Positions 34,874 through 46,977 of a stretch of DNA of 64,000 nucleotides are shown piece after piece. Every line of letters starts with the position of its first letter. Positions within the stretch are counted from its first letter, which is position 1. The notes beneath the pieces were generated by a model, which was given only the letters and a program-made list of their open reading frames with translations, was not told the origin of the DNA and did not search any database. The stretch is taken from contig NC_092636.1 in the NCBI RefSeq assembly GCF_039555335.1, positions 59,709,991 through 59,773,990 on the forward strand, in the 5' to 3' direction. Source of the stretch: Amphiura filiformis (lineage: Eukaryota > Echinodermata > Ophiuroidea > Amphilepidida > Amphiuridae). The position numbers and the translations under genes are program-made.

Positions 34874-35778
34874 CTAAGTAAAATGGGTCCGGATGGCAGT
34901 CTTGAAGGCCTTGAAGTCAGTAATGTCCAGTATGCTGTGAGGGAGGCTGTTCCAGTGAGGTATTGTCCAAGGGAAGAAACTGTTTTTTCGTAGCTGGTTG
35001 CTTTAACTTGAATTTGCATGTAGGTTGAAGGGTGATGACGTCTAGTTGGTCTGGTTGGTTTGGTCAGATGGTCTTGCCAGTCGATGTCAACTAAGTTGTG
35101 GGTGATACGGTACATCATGGAGAGTCTGGTTATCAGTCGGCAGGTCTCTAAACTGGTCCACTCAAGATTGGTCAGCATCAGAGTCACACTTGAATCACGG
35201 GAGTAGTCGTTGAAGCAAAGACGAGCTGAAGATCTCTGGATCATGTCAAGGAGATGTTTTTCTTCTTTGGTTGACGGGTACCAGGCAGCTGTGCCGTAAT
35301 TTAGCTTCGGCTGAATCAAGGATTGGTACAGGCGAGACTTGACATCAGTTGAACAAGCACGGAAATTCCTTCTGATGACTCCCATGGTTCTTCTGCAATT
35401 ACTGGTCACTTTTTGGATGTGGTCTTTCCACTTCAGATTGTCAGCAAATTGGAGACCAAGGTATGGATGGGTCTTAGTAGACACCAGTTTGTTTCCACAA
35501 AGCGAGTAATCAGAAGTAAGCACAGTCTTCTTAGTCGTGAAGTGCATGGTATAGCATTTGTCAGTATTAAATGTCATTAACCAATCAGAACCCCATTTAG
35601 TGAGGGCGTCCAAATCTTGTTGGAGGATGGTAGCATCTCCGGGAGAATTTATTTCACGGTAAACAAAAGCATCGTCAGCAAAAAGTCTCGTCTTTGTGCC
35701 GCTACTGACACAATCAGGCAGGTCGTTAATATATACGAGAAAACTCAGGTTGCGCTGTTCTCTGACCTTGACTGTTCG
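34874..35778 (-). pseudogene. Non-LTR retrotransposon (CR1/Jockey-like) reverse transcriptase, 5'-truncated
   Basis: The minus strand encodes the C-terminal half of a LINE reverse transcriptase. A VYINDLP block lies near 35735, then FADDAF (FADD catalytic motif) at about 35665-35682, followed by thumb-type blocks PYLGLQF, WKDHI, RRNF, KSRLYQSLIQPKLNYG and WYPS. The N-terminal RT and the endonuclease are missing, and the sequence loses family similarity above about 35745, so it is 5'-truncated, as is usual for LINEs. A frame change at an A run near 34985 moves the last 35 or so residues (FFPWTI..WNSLP block) to another frame, which ends at TAG 34876-34874. It is inactive. It lies between the two foldback elements. 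Confidence 0.88.
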
Positions 35779-36713
35779 TCACGTAGACATACCGTGACCT
35801 GGGTACACGTACAAAGCTGGGGGGATGCGACTGCGGCCGCCATTTTGACACGCGGTATCTACTCTTCAGAAAAATTACTTTTGGTGACGTTTTATATCAA
35901 ACAATTTTCGATAACGGATTTCTACTAGGATTTCAATTTTTTATTAATGAAGGTGCATGTAGTTTTGAGGAATAACACGGGATGTTTCGAAGTTTTATTT
36001 CAACTGGTGGTGTAGGAAGGTGAGTGAATTTGTGAATGAGGCCGGGATTGAGGTTCGTTGTTTCAACGATCCGATAGTAGGATACTAAACGTAGGCTAAA
36101 ATGTCTAATGACGCCATGTTTACATGAAAACATTAGCTGTTGCGAGGTCAGTGTCGTTGAATTTGTTACCTAAATTCCTTTCAGGATATTCTGATTTCAC
36201 TTATTTATGATGTGTACGAAAATTCACCATATAAACTCAAAAGTGTGAATGCAAGCTGTTATTGCTGACAATAGAAACATTGTTGCAAAGTCATTAAAAA
36301 CAGGTATGTATTACAGACGTACTTTGGCCGAAACGAGATACAGGCCAGTTAGGCAGTCTATGCAATTGCAGTGTACATACACACTACACTGCACTGCCTG
36401 CACAGAGATTACATGGGCAGTCAGTGACACAGTCAAAAGTATCGTACCCGAGAGCCGCTACCCGGCGATTATCTGACCTACCTTTGGTGTTGTGATATGC
36501 TCCATTTTCAATCGGATTTGTTTCCAAACTAAATGAAATGTCTACTGCTCAATCACGGATATTTAGGTCCTGTAAGTTGAGTCAAATCATGATAAAATGA
36601 ATAATTTTATCAACGACTCGGCTTCAATATGTACAGCAAAATTACGTACGGTCCCTTATGACTGTCTCTTAAACAAATGTGATTGATCTTTTTCTGTTGT
36701 TTGCCTGCATCAA
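35779..36713. other. No gene seen
   Basis: Low-copy-looking sequence between the LINE and copy B, with a GCGGCCGCCATTTTG word near 35833. No supported exon. Confidence 0.45.
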
Positions 36714-36720
36714 ACGATTG
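36714..36720 (+). repeat. Inner target-site duplication (ACGATTG), right
   Basis: Abuts the left end of copy B; partner of 34002-34008. Confidence 0.85.
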
Positions 36721-36918
36721 CAGGTATTGAAAGCGACTGCTATCTGTGCAGTACCGCGTGCGGTACTGCACACTTCCGCTCACAGTCCCGCATGCGGAAC
36801 TGCACCTTCCGTCACGCACTTCCGCATGCGGGACTGCACATCCCGACGTGCATTCCCGCATGCGGTGATGCAGGTCGGGATGTGCAGTACCGCATGCGGT
36901 GATGCAGGTCGGGATGTG

Positions 36919-37295
36919 CAGTCCCGCATGGGGAACTGCAATATTTTTGGGGGGATGTGCAATATTTTTGGTGTTTATCCGCATGGGGATGTGCAATATT
37001 TTGGTGCATTTCCGTTAGGGGATGTGCAATATTTTTGGTGTTTATCCGCATGGGGATGTGCAATATTTTGGTGCATTTCCGTTAGGGTAGGCCTATGTGC
37101 AATATTTTGGATTTTTTCCGCATGGGGAACTGCAATATTTTTGGTGCATTTCCGTTAGGGGATGTGCAATATTTTTGGGGCATTTCCGTTAGGGTATGTG
37201 CAATATTTTTGGGTTTTTTTTCCGCATGGGGAACTGCAATATTTTTGGTGTCTTTCCGCATGGGGTACTGCAACATTTTTGGTGTAGTTCCGCAT
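36919..37295 (+). repeat. 34-bp subterminal array, left (copy B)
   Basis: Same unit order as 30064-30440 with a few indels in A/T and G runs. Confidence 0.9.
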
Positions 37296-38398
37296 AATGA
37301 AGTAAATGAACGGCTTTTGTTCGAATTGTTTTTGGTTTTATTTGTTTTGTTTTTTATTTGTAGGCCCTGCGGCGTAGAAAATATTATCACATGCATATAT
37401 AAATGTCTTTAATATTACTATCGTTTTACTTTGACTATTAGCCTATTGTGAGTTTTGCTTCATTTGCTGTAATTAAAAGAAAGTGTTATAAACTTTAACG
37501 TCTATAGTAGGTTATTCTAATTAGGAAAAATCTTATCGCACGTCGCTTAATGATAAGTGGCTATTGTGATGAATCTATTTAGTGACATTGTAATAAACTT
37601 GACATTGTGTGCATTTTATTCATGTTAGAAGCTGCCCAACCTTGTCAATCAAATACTTCATCTATTGTGTCCAATACTTAATCCGATAAGTGATCGATGT
37701 ATATCGATAAAAATAGGATCAAGATCATGGAATTTTAGACAATCAATGATCGTCGCATGTATCCCGCGCATATTCGCATGTAGATATGAATATTAATTCA
37801 ATATTAGGCCTAGGCCCACTATCGTTTTACTTTCCGTTTCATTATTTGTATTTAAAAGAGAGTTTTGAAAAGTCTTGTCCGAAAGGTCACGGCATAGTAT
37901 AGAAACCTAGCTAATAGTTATTGTATGAAATTAATTTTTATTAAAATCAATTTCACACGCCTCTTTAATGATGACTATTAAATATTCAACTTGACGTTGT
38001 GACCACTTTCTATTAAAGTTCCAACGGGGAATTTCTCAAGTGGATCGATTATCAATTTAGGATAATAATTTAATTTAGCATGATGAAATGTATATACTAT
38101 TATATAATCAACTAATAATTGTATTTAGCATGATGAAATGTATATTAAAAGCGGCTGTTACCGCATGCGGAACTGCACCAAATATTTTGTAGTTCCGCAT
38201 GCGGCCGGGCATGCGAAAATAAATTTTCACTAGTATAACCAATGCGTAATTGTGCCAAATATTCCGCGTGCCTCCATATTGTCTTGATTATAATAATATG
38301 ACCGCTCGTATATTGTATACATTTTATAAAAAAAAAAAAAAAAATTAAAAGGGTTTTTTTTAATCTTAAAAATTCTTCAGGTAGACCAGACAGAGACC

Positions 38399-39077
38399 TC
38401 CCGGGGGCACTCCCACTTTGGAGGTGACGCGTATGTAGGGCTGTTAAGACCCCCTTTTTCTGCGTCGCTGTCACCCAAAGACCCCATATTTTTTACGAAC
38501 ACATGCTCTGTCACCCGAAGACCCCTATTTTTCCATTTGATCTGTCACCCAAAGACCCTTACAAGTTCAATTTGAACAGCAACTTTCATTTATCACTGAT
38601 TTTGTTACTTATTTTGAAAAAAAACAAAACAATGAAATTTGAAGCCATTTAGACCCGGCATTTAGAACTCGAAATTCGATTTTCGAGGTTTTTAAGGCGC
38701 TGTTTTGGCTCTCACCCAAAGATTCCATTTTATAAAAAGGTCATGTTCACCCAATGACCCCATATTTTTTACATTTTGCTCTCACCGAATGCCAAAAATC
38801 ATGCTCTCACGTATCACCCAATGACCCCATATTTTTTTACATTTTGCTCTCACCGGATGAAGATTCCATTTTATAAAAAGGTCATGCTCTCACCCAATGA
38901 CCCCATATTTTTTTACATTTTGCTCTCACCGAATGCCAAAAATCATGCTCTCACGTATCACCCAATGACCCCATATTTTTTTACATTTTGCTCTCACCGG
39001 ATGCCCCTTAGTGCGAAAGTGTCAGCCCTACACAATATCCATTTCATTTTGAAGTGTCCCCACCCCCCCCACCCCAG
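38399..39077. repeat. G/C-tract-bounded repeat, copy 2
   Basis: Counterpart of 31549-32226, including the same internal ~130-bp duplication. Confidence 0.8.
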
Positions 39078-40082
39078 GACATACCTGTGTGCCCAATACT
39101 GACTTGGTCATGCTGTGATAAAATTAAAAGTTGTTTTCTGATCTTGTTGCTGCTATTGATGCGCATGCATCGTTTGAGATCAGTGTGAATTGATGATTGA
39201 TCCACTTGAGGAATGTCCGATGGGTTCTTATAATAGAACAATATCAAGTAGATTTATAATAGTCACTAATCATCATAAGAGGCGTGTGAAAATGATTTTA
39301 ATATAAAATTGTGTACATATTTTAGGCCAGACTCTGCCGATCTTTGGAGAAGACTTTATTTTTTAATTACAACAATGAAACTATATGCAGAAATTTGGAA
39401 CAAGACTTTCTTCTTTAAAAATTTCAATAAATAAAACATGTACAACATACTGTAGGCCTACGTATCCGGAACTGTGCATCTCGTCTTGCATTCCCTCATC
39501 ATGCGGACATGCGAAAAACATGTACCGTACATCCCGCATGCGGACCTGCACCAAATATATTACATTACCGCACGCGGACATTCACATTAAATGCATGCGG
39601 AACTACACCAAATATTTGACAGTTCCGCACGCGGGCATGCGAAAATACCGCATTCGGAACTGCACCAAATATTTTGCAGTTCCGCATGCGGACATGCAAC
39701 AAAATAGGTATGACAAAAATTTAGTAGGCCTACATTCGTGGTGAAAAATACGTCAGGCTCTTAGGTGTTTTTACTTTTTTTAGTAATTAGTTTTAGACAA
39801 TCAATGATCGTCGCATGTAATTAATGTCGCATTTTTGTATTTAAAAGAGAGTCTTGGAAATTAAGTCGTGTCCGAAAGGTCGGCATAGTATAGAAACCTA
39901 GCTAATAGTTATTGTATAAAATTAATTTTATTAAAATCAATTTCACACGCCTCTTTAATGATGACTATTATATATTCAACTTGACATTGTGACCACTTTC
40001 TATTAAAGTTCCAACGGAGAATTTCTCAAGTGGATCGATTATCAATCAATTTACGGAGGACAGTAATTTAATATAATTTAAA

Positions 40083-40700
40083 TATTGCACATCCCCATGC
40101 GGAAAAACACCAAAAATATTGCAAATCCCCTAGCGGAAATGCACCAAAAATATTGCAGTTCCCCACGCGGAAATACACCAAAAATATTGCACATCCCCAT
40201 GCGGGAAAAACACCAAAAATATTGCACATCCCCTGCCGGAAATGCACCAAAAATATTGCAGTTCCCCACGCTGAAATACACCAAAAATATTGCACATCCC
40301 CATGCGGAAAAAACACCAAAAATATTGCACATCCCCTGCCGGAAATACACCAAAAATATTGCACATCCCCATGCGGAAAAACACCAAAAATGTTGCAGTT
40401 CCCCTAACGGAAATGCACCAAAAATATTGCACATCCCCTAACGGAAATGCACCGAAAATATTGCACATCCCCATGCGGAAAAACACCAAAAATATTGCAC
40501 ATCCCCTGGCGGAAATACACCAAAAATATTGCACATCCCCATGCGGAAAAACACCAAAAATATTGCACATCCCCTAGCGGAAATGCACCAAAAATATTGC
40601 AGTTCCCCACGCGGAAATACACCGAAAATATTGCACATCCCCATGCGGAAAAAACACCAAAAATATTGCACATCCCCTAGCGGAAATGCACAAAATTTTA
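40083..40700 (-). repeat. 34-bp subterminal array, right (copy B)
   Basis: Unit order matches copy A. One box differs in the 40330s (TGCCGGAAATA where A has TGCCGGAAATG). Confidence 0.9.
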
Positions 40701-40850
40701 CAGTCCCGCATGCGGTACTGCACATCCCGACCTGCATTCCCGCATGCGGGAATGCAGGTCGGGATGTGCAGTTCCGCATGCGGGACTGTAAACGGAAGTG
40801 TGCAGTACCGCACGCGGTACTGCACAATTCCGCGTCCCAAAAAATAGTTC

Positions 40851-40857
40851 CAAATAG
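40851..40857 (+). repeat. Outer target-site duplication (CAAATAG), right
   Basis: Abuts the right end of copy B; partner of 29860-29866. Confidence 0.85.
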
Positions 40858-40886
40858 ATCAACAACCAATCACACTGCGCCTTTGC

Positions 40887-40933
40887 CCTGACATCAGACG
40901 CAAATTAGTCTTTTTAATTCGGTCTTTAATTAT
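40887..40933 (-). repeat. Outer inverted arm, right
   Basis: Reverse complement of 29804-29850. Confidence 0.75.
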
Positions 40934-40964
40934 ATTTTTATACTAAGATACGGTGTACCATGAG

Positions 40965-41333
40965 GGACATGCAAACTTCAATCAGTTTTTGAAAACTTCA
41001 ATCAGTTTTTGCAAACTTCAATCAGTTTTTGCAAACTTCAACAAGTTTTTGCAAAATTCAACCAGTTTTTGCAAACTTCAATCAGTTTTTGCCCGGGTTT
41101 TTGCATTATTATGTTGATGGATCCAAGTTGTGATAATATTGGATCCAAAACATAATAATGATAAAATTGGATGCTTTACGCCCAATATTTATTATTTTAA
41201 AACTCATACTAGCTCGACCAATAAATATGGGCTCAACCGATCCAATTTTATATCAAACTTCAATCACTTTTTGCAAACTTCAAACCCTTTTTTCGCTAAA
41301 CTTCAAACCCTGTTTTTGCTAACTTCAAACCGG
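40965..41333 (+). repeat. 20-bp tandem array, interrupted
   Basis: Six or so units of GCAAACTTCAATCAGTTTTT at 40965-41100 and further decaying units at 41256-41333. The array is split by a small MITE at 41131-41255. Confidence 0.85.
41131..41255. mobile_element. Palindromic MITE, short copy
   Basis: Ends TGATAATATTGGATC and GATCCAATTTTATATCA are inverted. Same family as 15085-15270 but missing the centre of the hairpin. It sits inside the 20-bp array. Confidence 0.75.
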
Positions 41334-41744
41334 GGACTCGGGGGGGTTCACTCGTATACCAAAGTGGTATGCATGCTCGTCCCCAAAAACATCGAAAAAG
41401 GGTTGATTTTTGGCCTTGTGGCGGCGTCGACGTTTTTAGAAAAAAAGGGTGCTTTTCAGGTAAAGTTTCGACGTTTAGGGTATATTTTTGCAACTTCAGT
41501 GGGTTTGTTTTAGAATTTACGGTCGTGTGTCTTGAGCTCGCCACCAAAAAAAGTTGGCGACGTTACATTTTGCCAAAGTCGACTCAAAACAAATGATGAT
41601 ATCTCTGTCAAGCAAGAAGGTATTGTCATGCTTGTGAGCTCTTGTGGTCTCATTTTATTGCTAAATAAAATGCACTTTCAACCCTGTAAAAAGAAATACT
41701 TGAACTTTTGTAATACTGACACTGTGCTTCATAGAATTCAGAAT

Positions 41745-41796
41745 GGGCAGGGTGGTGGTGGGGGATGTGGTGGTGGGGGATGTGGTATACACAAAC
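41745..41796 (+). repeat. G-rich GGT microsatellite
   Basis: GGTGGTGGGGGATGTGG-type repeat with at least four G runs, so a G-quadruplex is possible. Confidence 0.6.
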
Positions 41797-41869
41797 TCTA
41801 TGGGATTGGTATTTTTAGTGCGTAATCTGCTTCTGTAAAGGCTGATCTTTTGGTTGTTTAGATATGTTG

Positions 41870-42420
41870 GTTAAGGGATGTATAATGGGCGGAAACCTGG
41901 TTTGGATTCCAGAGAAGTGTGCCTGTAAGAGACACAGCCATCGGAAAAGGACCAGCTCAGATCGGGCACCAAATAAGTTAATTGCAGTTCAGAAATTGCA
42001 TTTCTTTTCTCAGCCTTGGAAAAAAAACACAGGAAGAGCTGGGAATCGAACCCGGGACCTCCATGTTGTAAAACTCAGTACATTACCACTGAGCTAAGTA
42101 ACTACTGCGAGAAGTGTGATAGTAATCCTTGTTATTGCTGAATAGAATAAATCAATACTTATAGGCCTATTTATCTAATGTACGATGCAATTCAAAATTA
42201 ATAGACGTTCCATAGGGGCCTATAAACTATAGGAATATGTGTGGAATGGCTATAAATCGATCAATCAATCAAGTTTTCAAGTTATCAACAATCAATGATA
42301 AAGCGATGAATCATGGAATATTATTAATTACTTACTAATCTACCAAATAAATAAATAAGTCAGTAAATAAACAAATAAATAAATAGGCATAGGCCTAAAT
42401 TAATCAATACATAATGCAGA
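41870..42420 (-). repeat. tRNA-bearing repeat, copy a
   Basis: Composite repeat of about 550 bp. It has a block with ATGGGCGG and CCTGGTTTGGATTCCAGAG, a tRNA-like segment on the minus strand (about 42105-42036) and an AT-rich tail with AATAAATAAATAGGCATAGG. The tRNA-like part keeps an A box (TAGCTCAGTGG) and a B box (GGTTCGATTCC), so it is probably a tRNA-derived SINE or SINE-containing element. Copy b (46185-46332 plus 49452-49525) is split; copy c is 47795-48150. Confidence 0.75.
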
Positions 42421-42747
42421 ACGCAGTAAGTATTTTAGGTACAAAATTCTATTATTCTATTATTTAAATTATAATTTTCTACTGTACACGCAAAGGACCT
42501 GTGCTTTTAATATCCGCGCCTAACCATGCTAACCAATGTTCATGCACTCAATAGTTACACTTCACTGTATCCCTGTAAGAGTATCTATTGACCTCAGGGG
42601 GGGAGGGGCACTCAACCTTGGAGGTGACGCGTATGTATAGGGCTGTTAAGACCCCTTTTTCAGCCTCGCTGTCACCCAAAGACCCCATATTTTTTTACGA
42701 ACACATGCTCTGTCACCCGAAGACCCCCTTTTCCATTTGATCTGTCA

Positions 42748-44363
42748 CTTACGGGTAGACGAGGTTGGTCGAAGCAACCTAAAAATCGATTTTTATTATC
42801 TAGATCAATATATTATTGAAAAATAACACCTTGATGTTTTGCAAAAGTTACTTTGCCAACTTGCTTAATTTATTGTTGTTATACAGGTAACACAACTTCT
42901 AAGTTCCCCCCTAATACTTTTGAAAATAAGTCGAAAATATTTTACAAAATGTAAAAATGTAAAAAGATATGTATAGCCCTGTTTGCTTTACCCCTGTGGA
43001 CCAATTTATAGCGTCACACATCATTGCGTTCAGTCACAATGGTCAATTATGTAAGAAAAGAGGCCGTTTTAAAAGTTGCACCTGAGCCCATATCATTTTC
43101 TGTATTTAGGGATTCAATCATGTGTCACCGTTGTTCATCACCGATTAACAACGGTGCGTCTGCGTCGTTTGCGTGGTTTACTTCGCGAGGACAGCTTTAG
43201 CTTTAGCTGCCCTCGCGAAATAAACCACGCAGACTACGCAGACGCATCGTTGTTACTCGATGATGAACAACGGTGAAACATGATCGAATCCCTTTCAACA
43301 ACGAAAACAAGCTAACGGTCGTCTAATTCACACGATTATTTCATGAGGAATGACCAGTTTAGTCATTGTCACTAAACACAAGCATCAATGCTTTCCTGTT
43401 GATAGCAGCAAAAGAACTACAGAATAAAAGAGCAGTATTTAGCCGCTTCCTCCAAAATAATGAAAACATCATGTAGCGCACACAGGTTCCAAGTATCCCA
43501 GACAAACGATATGTCTATGGTATGTCTATGCCAAGTATGGCAAATTTCTGACGCGTATCGCGTACTAACGCGCTTCCAATAACTTGCGTTTGCGTATACG
43601 CTACTAGCAAATTGTGGATTCATCACGGATTAACAACGATTGGCGCCTGTAAAAAGGTATAGGAAAAATTGTTGAACAAACACATGAATAGGCCTGGCCT
43701 GCTGAATTGTTTGAGAGTTGACTCCTATGGACTCAAATGCAACTTTTAACACAGTTTAAAACGGTCTCTTTTTTACATAATGAACCATTGTGACTGAACG
43801 CAATGACGTGTGACGCTATAATTTGTTCCATAGGTGTAAAACAAATAAGGCTACACATGTCTTCTTACAAGTTTGCATTTTGTCAAATATTTTCGATTTA
43901 TTAAAAAAGTATTTAGGGAACTTACAACTTGTGCTATGGGCTCAGGTGCAACTTTTAAAACGGCCTTTTTTTTCTTACACAATTAACCATTGCGACTGAA
44001 CGCAATGATGTGTGACGCTATAAATTGGTCCACATGGGTAAAACAAACAGGGCTATACATATCTTTTTAAAATTTTACATTTTATTAAATATTTTTCGAC
44101 TTATTATAAAAAGTATTAGGGGGGAACTTAGAAGTTGTGTTACCTGTATGAGTTATGTACGTTTTACAAAAGTGTTGTTGTTTCAGCCCTCTTTACAACG
44201 TAACTCAAGAACCGCAGCACCTATAAAAGTATATCTGTGATATTTTAGTTCTTCTACACACTCGCTATGAATTGAGCAATGCAGTTTTTGCCAAACCTCA
44301 CTACCATTCGTAAGATGCCGTGAACTACCAAATCACAACAGTTTAAAATAATTAATACCCTTA
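42748..44363. mobile_element. 1.6-kb insertion with long inverted arms
   Basis: Sits in the G/C-tract repeat. Short ends TTACGGGTA and TACCCTTAA are roughly inverted. Inside, a 211-bp arm (42882-43092) is inverted at 43934-44149, and an extra copy of the right arm lies at 43724-43930. A separate hairpin occupies the middle (43108-43293). No coding frame. Confidence 0.75.
43108..43293. repeat. Near-perfect 186-bp hairpin
   Basis: Two ~90-bp arms meet at a short loop near 43200 (GGACAGCTTTAG / CTTTAGCTGCCC). Smaller direct repeats of CACCGTTGTTCATC and ACAACGGTG lie within the arms. It is nested inside the 1.6-kb insertion. Confidence 0.85.
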
Positions 44364-44700
44364 AAGACCCTTACAAGTTCAATTTGAACAGCAACTTTCA
44401 TTTTTCACTGATTTTGTTACTTATTTTGAAAAAACAATGAAATTTGAAGCCATTTAGAACTAGAAATTCGATTTTCGAGGTGTTTGTGGCGCTGTTTCGG
44501 CTCTCACCCAAAGATTCCATTTAAGAAAAAGGTCATGTTCTCACCCAATGACCCCATATTTTTTACATTTAGCTCTCACCGAATGTCAAAAATCATGCTC
44601 TCACCCAATGACACCATATTTTTTACATTTTGCTCTCACCGAATGCCCCTTAGTGCGAAAGTGCCAGCCCTACACCTATATCCATTTCATATTGAATAGC

Positions 44701-46184
44701 TTTGCTCCAAAGCCAACCTATTTTCCACCCAATTGAAAGAAAAAATGAAAAACCATGCCATATGCCCTCTGACACTAATAGTAAAGACCAGCTCGCCTGG
44801 CGGCTCGGTGAGTGGACTTTCGCGGTTGGTGGTTGGGGTAGACCAATATCTTAGGTAGACAGTGATCTTTACTGCATAGTGGTTCTACTTACTTGTTGGT
44901 GACTTATGTAGCTTGCCTATAATAGTGAAGCTTGCCTTCGGCAAGCTCTGTACATGTGCATGTACTGCTGGGAGTGGTATTAATTTTTTACAGAATGGGC
45001 AGAATTTGTACATTTTCTTTACTAATACTAGTCACTTGCTTGGATTTATTTTACTTGGGGATCACTGGATCTTCTAAGGTACTGCGAGGGCTCTGATCAA
45101 GAGCTAATATTGAAGTGCCCCCCCCCGGGCTATTGACCAGGTGCTAAAGTGGATGCTTTAACAGTACCCAAGCAAGTGTACATATCAAGGTCATAGCAGG
45201 GCCTAGGGCCACTGATCTCTATACACTGATCTCTATTATGCAAAGAATGGTCAAAGGTCAACGTTTCCAAAGAAGTACCTGGGTGGGCAAGCTTTCGTGC
45301 GGGATACATAAATACATAATACTCACCAGTCGTGGCCTTTTTATGAGATTTGATACGGCGCCGAAGGCTAGAGCTGTTCCATAATTTAGTCCGAAACCCT
45401 GTTTCCAGACGAAAATTTGTGTGTTGTTACAAGGAATTCAAAGTAATTTTATCATGAAGTGACCCACATAGAGGAATACGATATCTATCGTGAGCCAATC
45501 TGCATTATGTTGCCTGCAAAAGCCGACGATCAGGTAAAAATTCTAAAAGGAGCGTGACTAGATATTTTTCTTAATTTAATGATAAGCTTAAAATGCATTG
45601 AAAACGCCAAATTGCAGTCACAAAATATATAATAAATATTAGTAAATCACCAAAGCGAATGGTAACGTAGGTATGTGGAAAAGAAGTGCAATAGCAATAA
45701 CAAAGTATGTGCCCAAAGAGTTGTCTTTGGCATGTCGCTTTTTTTGAAATAAAAAAAAAAATATCAAATTTGGGGAAAACGCCCCAAAATTTGAAACAAA
45801 CATGAATCTTCCAAAATAAATACATATTCGCACTCGGCGGTACCTGCCGCTGTGATTTGGGGTAACTCGTTGCGTCCCATCTACAGATACCTATACTTCA
45901 AGTTCGCCCATACCCCATGCCTTAACAGATTTGGCATCGGACTATAGGCTATAATAGTTTGTAGCTTTGAATAATCTCCATAAAAATGTTTTTAAGATGC
46001 GGTTGTCCAACTGCTTATTGAGGGTAAATATTTTGTTCCTATTTGAGCTCCCTGAAAAGCCTTGGGACTTCAAAAACTAAATAAAACATGTTTTATATGA
46101 AAAGAAAAGATTGGAGGATTGAACAGACACACAAATGTGATGCGATCAAGCAAAATCAGTCGGAACTCGGAAATATTGATTCTC
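44701..46184. other. No gene seen
   Basis: No supported exon. A solo GAAGTGCCCCCCCCC end near 45112-45130 resembles the right end of the G/C-tract repeat, and a solo MITE end (ATGTGATGCGATCAAGC) lies at 46137-46180. Confidence 0.45.
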
Positions 46185-46332
46185 GTATAGGGAATGTGTA
46201 ATGGGCGGGAACCTGGTTTGGATTCCAGAGGGAGTGTGCCTGTAACAGACACAGCCACCAGAAAAGGACCAGCTCAGATCGCGCGCCAAATAAGTTTGCA
46301 GTTCAGAAATTTCATTTTTTTTTTTCTCCGCC
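46185..46332 (+). repeat. tRNA-bearing repeat, copy b, left half
   Basis: Matches 41875-42020 (CCTGGTTTGGATTCCAGAG block). The match breaks where the 3.1-kb inverted-repeat element begins; the right part of the repeat resumes at 49452-49525. Confidence 0.75.
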
Positions 46333-46949
46333 CATACTGCAGTTACTGTCCGTTTTCCTATACACAATATACACAGTGCTCTCACCATTGAGCTGTGACC
46401 TGTACAAATCGTGCCATGTTAGAAGTATTTGCCTAGATAACGTCAATGTGTGAAACATAACCGGCCAATATTAAAAGTACTCTCAAAAACTTCTAGCAAA
46501 TATATTTCTCTAACATGACCTAAAATTACAGCTAGGTTAGATGTTCAGAAATATTCGTACTTTGGTAAAATAGTGAGTGAGGGCAAGGCATAGCTAGCCA
46601 ACTCCCGTGTTAATTGAATGGAGATTTGACCGAAATTTTTGGTAACCGCTCACTTCTGAAGAATGCCACACGAAAACGGTACAAGCTACATTTAAAGTAC
46701 TCTCTGTTCGATCATCATGATGAGTTTCTTATATAGTATGCCGAAATTGGGTACTGTAGGTGATTGACAAAGGGTCGTACTTCGCTGATGAGTAAATGAC
46801 AGTGAACATGAAAGTCAGCGCCCATAACCCTAGTTAGTAGCTAGTTAGTGGAGGCCGTCGCGGGACTGATTATTGATTATTGAAGTGCTTTATTTGGTCA
46901 TGAGAGCGCGATTTAGGGCAAGAAAAAAAACCGGGACACTTTTGGAGAC

Positions 46950-46977
46950 ATCATCATCATCATCATCATCATCATCA
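46950..46977 (+). repeat. (ATC)n microsatellite
   Basis: Nine or more ATC triplets. Confidence 0.95.

Larger units (their letters stand above)
36721..40850. mobile_element. Foldback element copy B (4130 bp)
   Basis: Same ends, arrays, palindromes and nested repeats as copy A, in the same orientation and 5 bp shorter. Differences are concentrated in homopolymers (for example the G run at about 31550 is much shorter here, and the C run at about 39060 is broken by A). A short segment near 37510-37530 also differs. Subterminal arrays lie at about 36919-37295 and 40083-40700, terminal palindromes at 36746-36771 and 40800-40825. No transposase. Confidence 0.9.
42598..44700. repeat. G/C-tract-bounded repeat, copy 3, interrupted
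   Basis: Left part 42598-42747 and right part 44364-44700 together match copies 1 and 2. The match breaks in the GATCTGTCACCC word, where a 1.6-kb element is inserted. The copy has one ~130-bp unit instead of the duplicated pair, so it branched off before that duplication. Confidence 0.8.

Noticed and set aside
42036..42105. Functional tRNA gene on the minus strand
   Set aside because: A and B boxes are present, but D-stem and anticodon-stem pairing are poor and the sequence lies in a multi-copy repeat.
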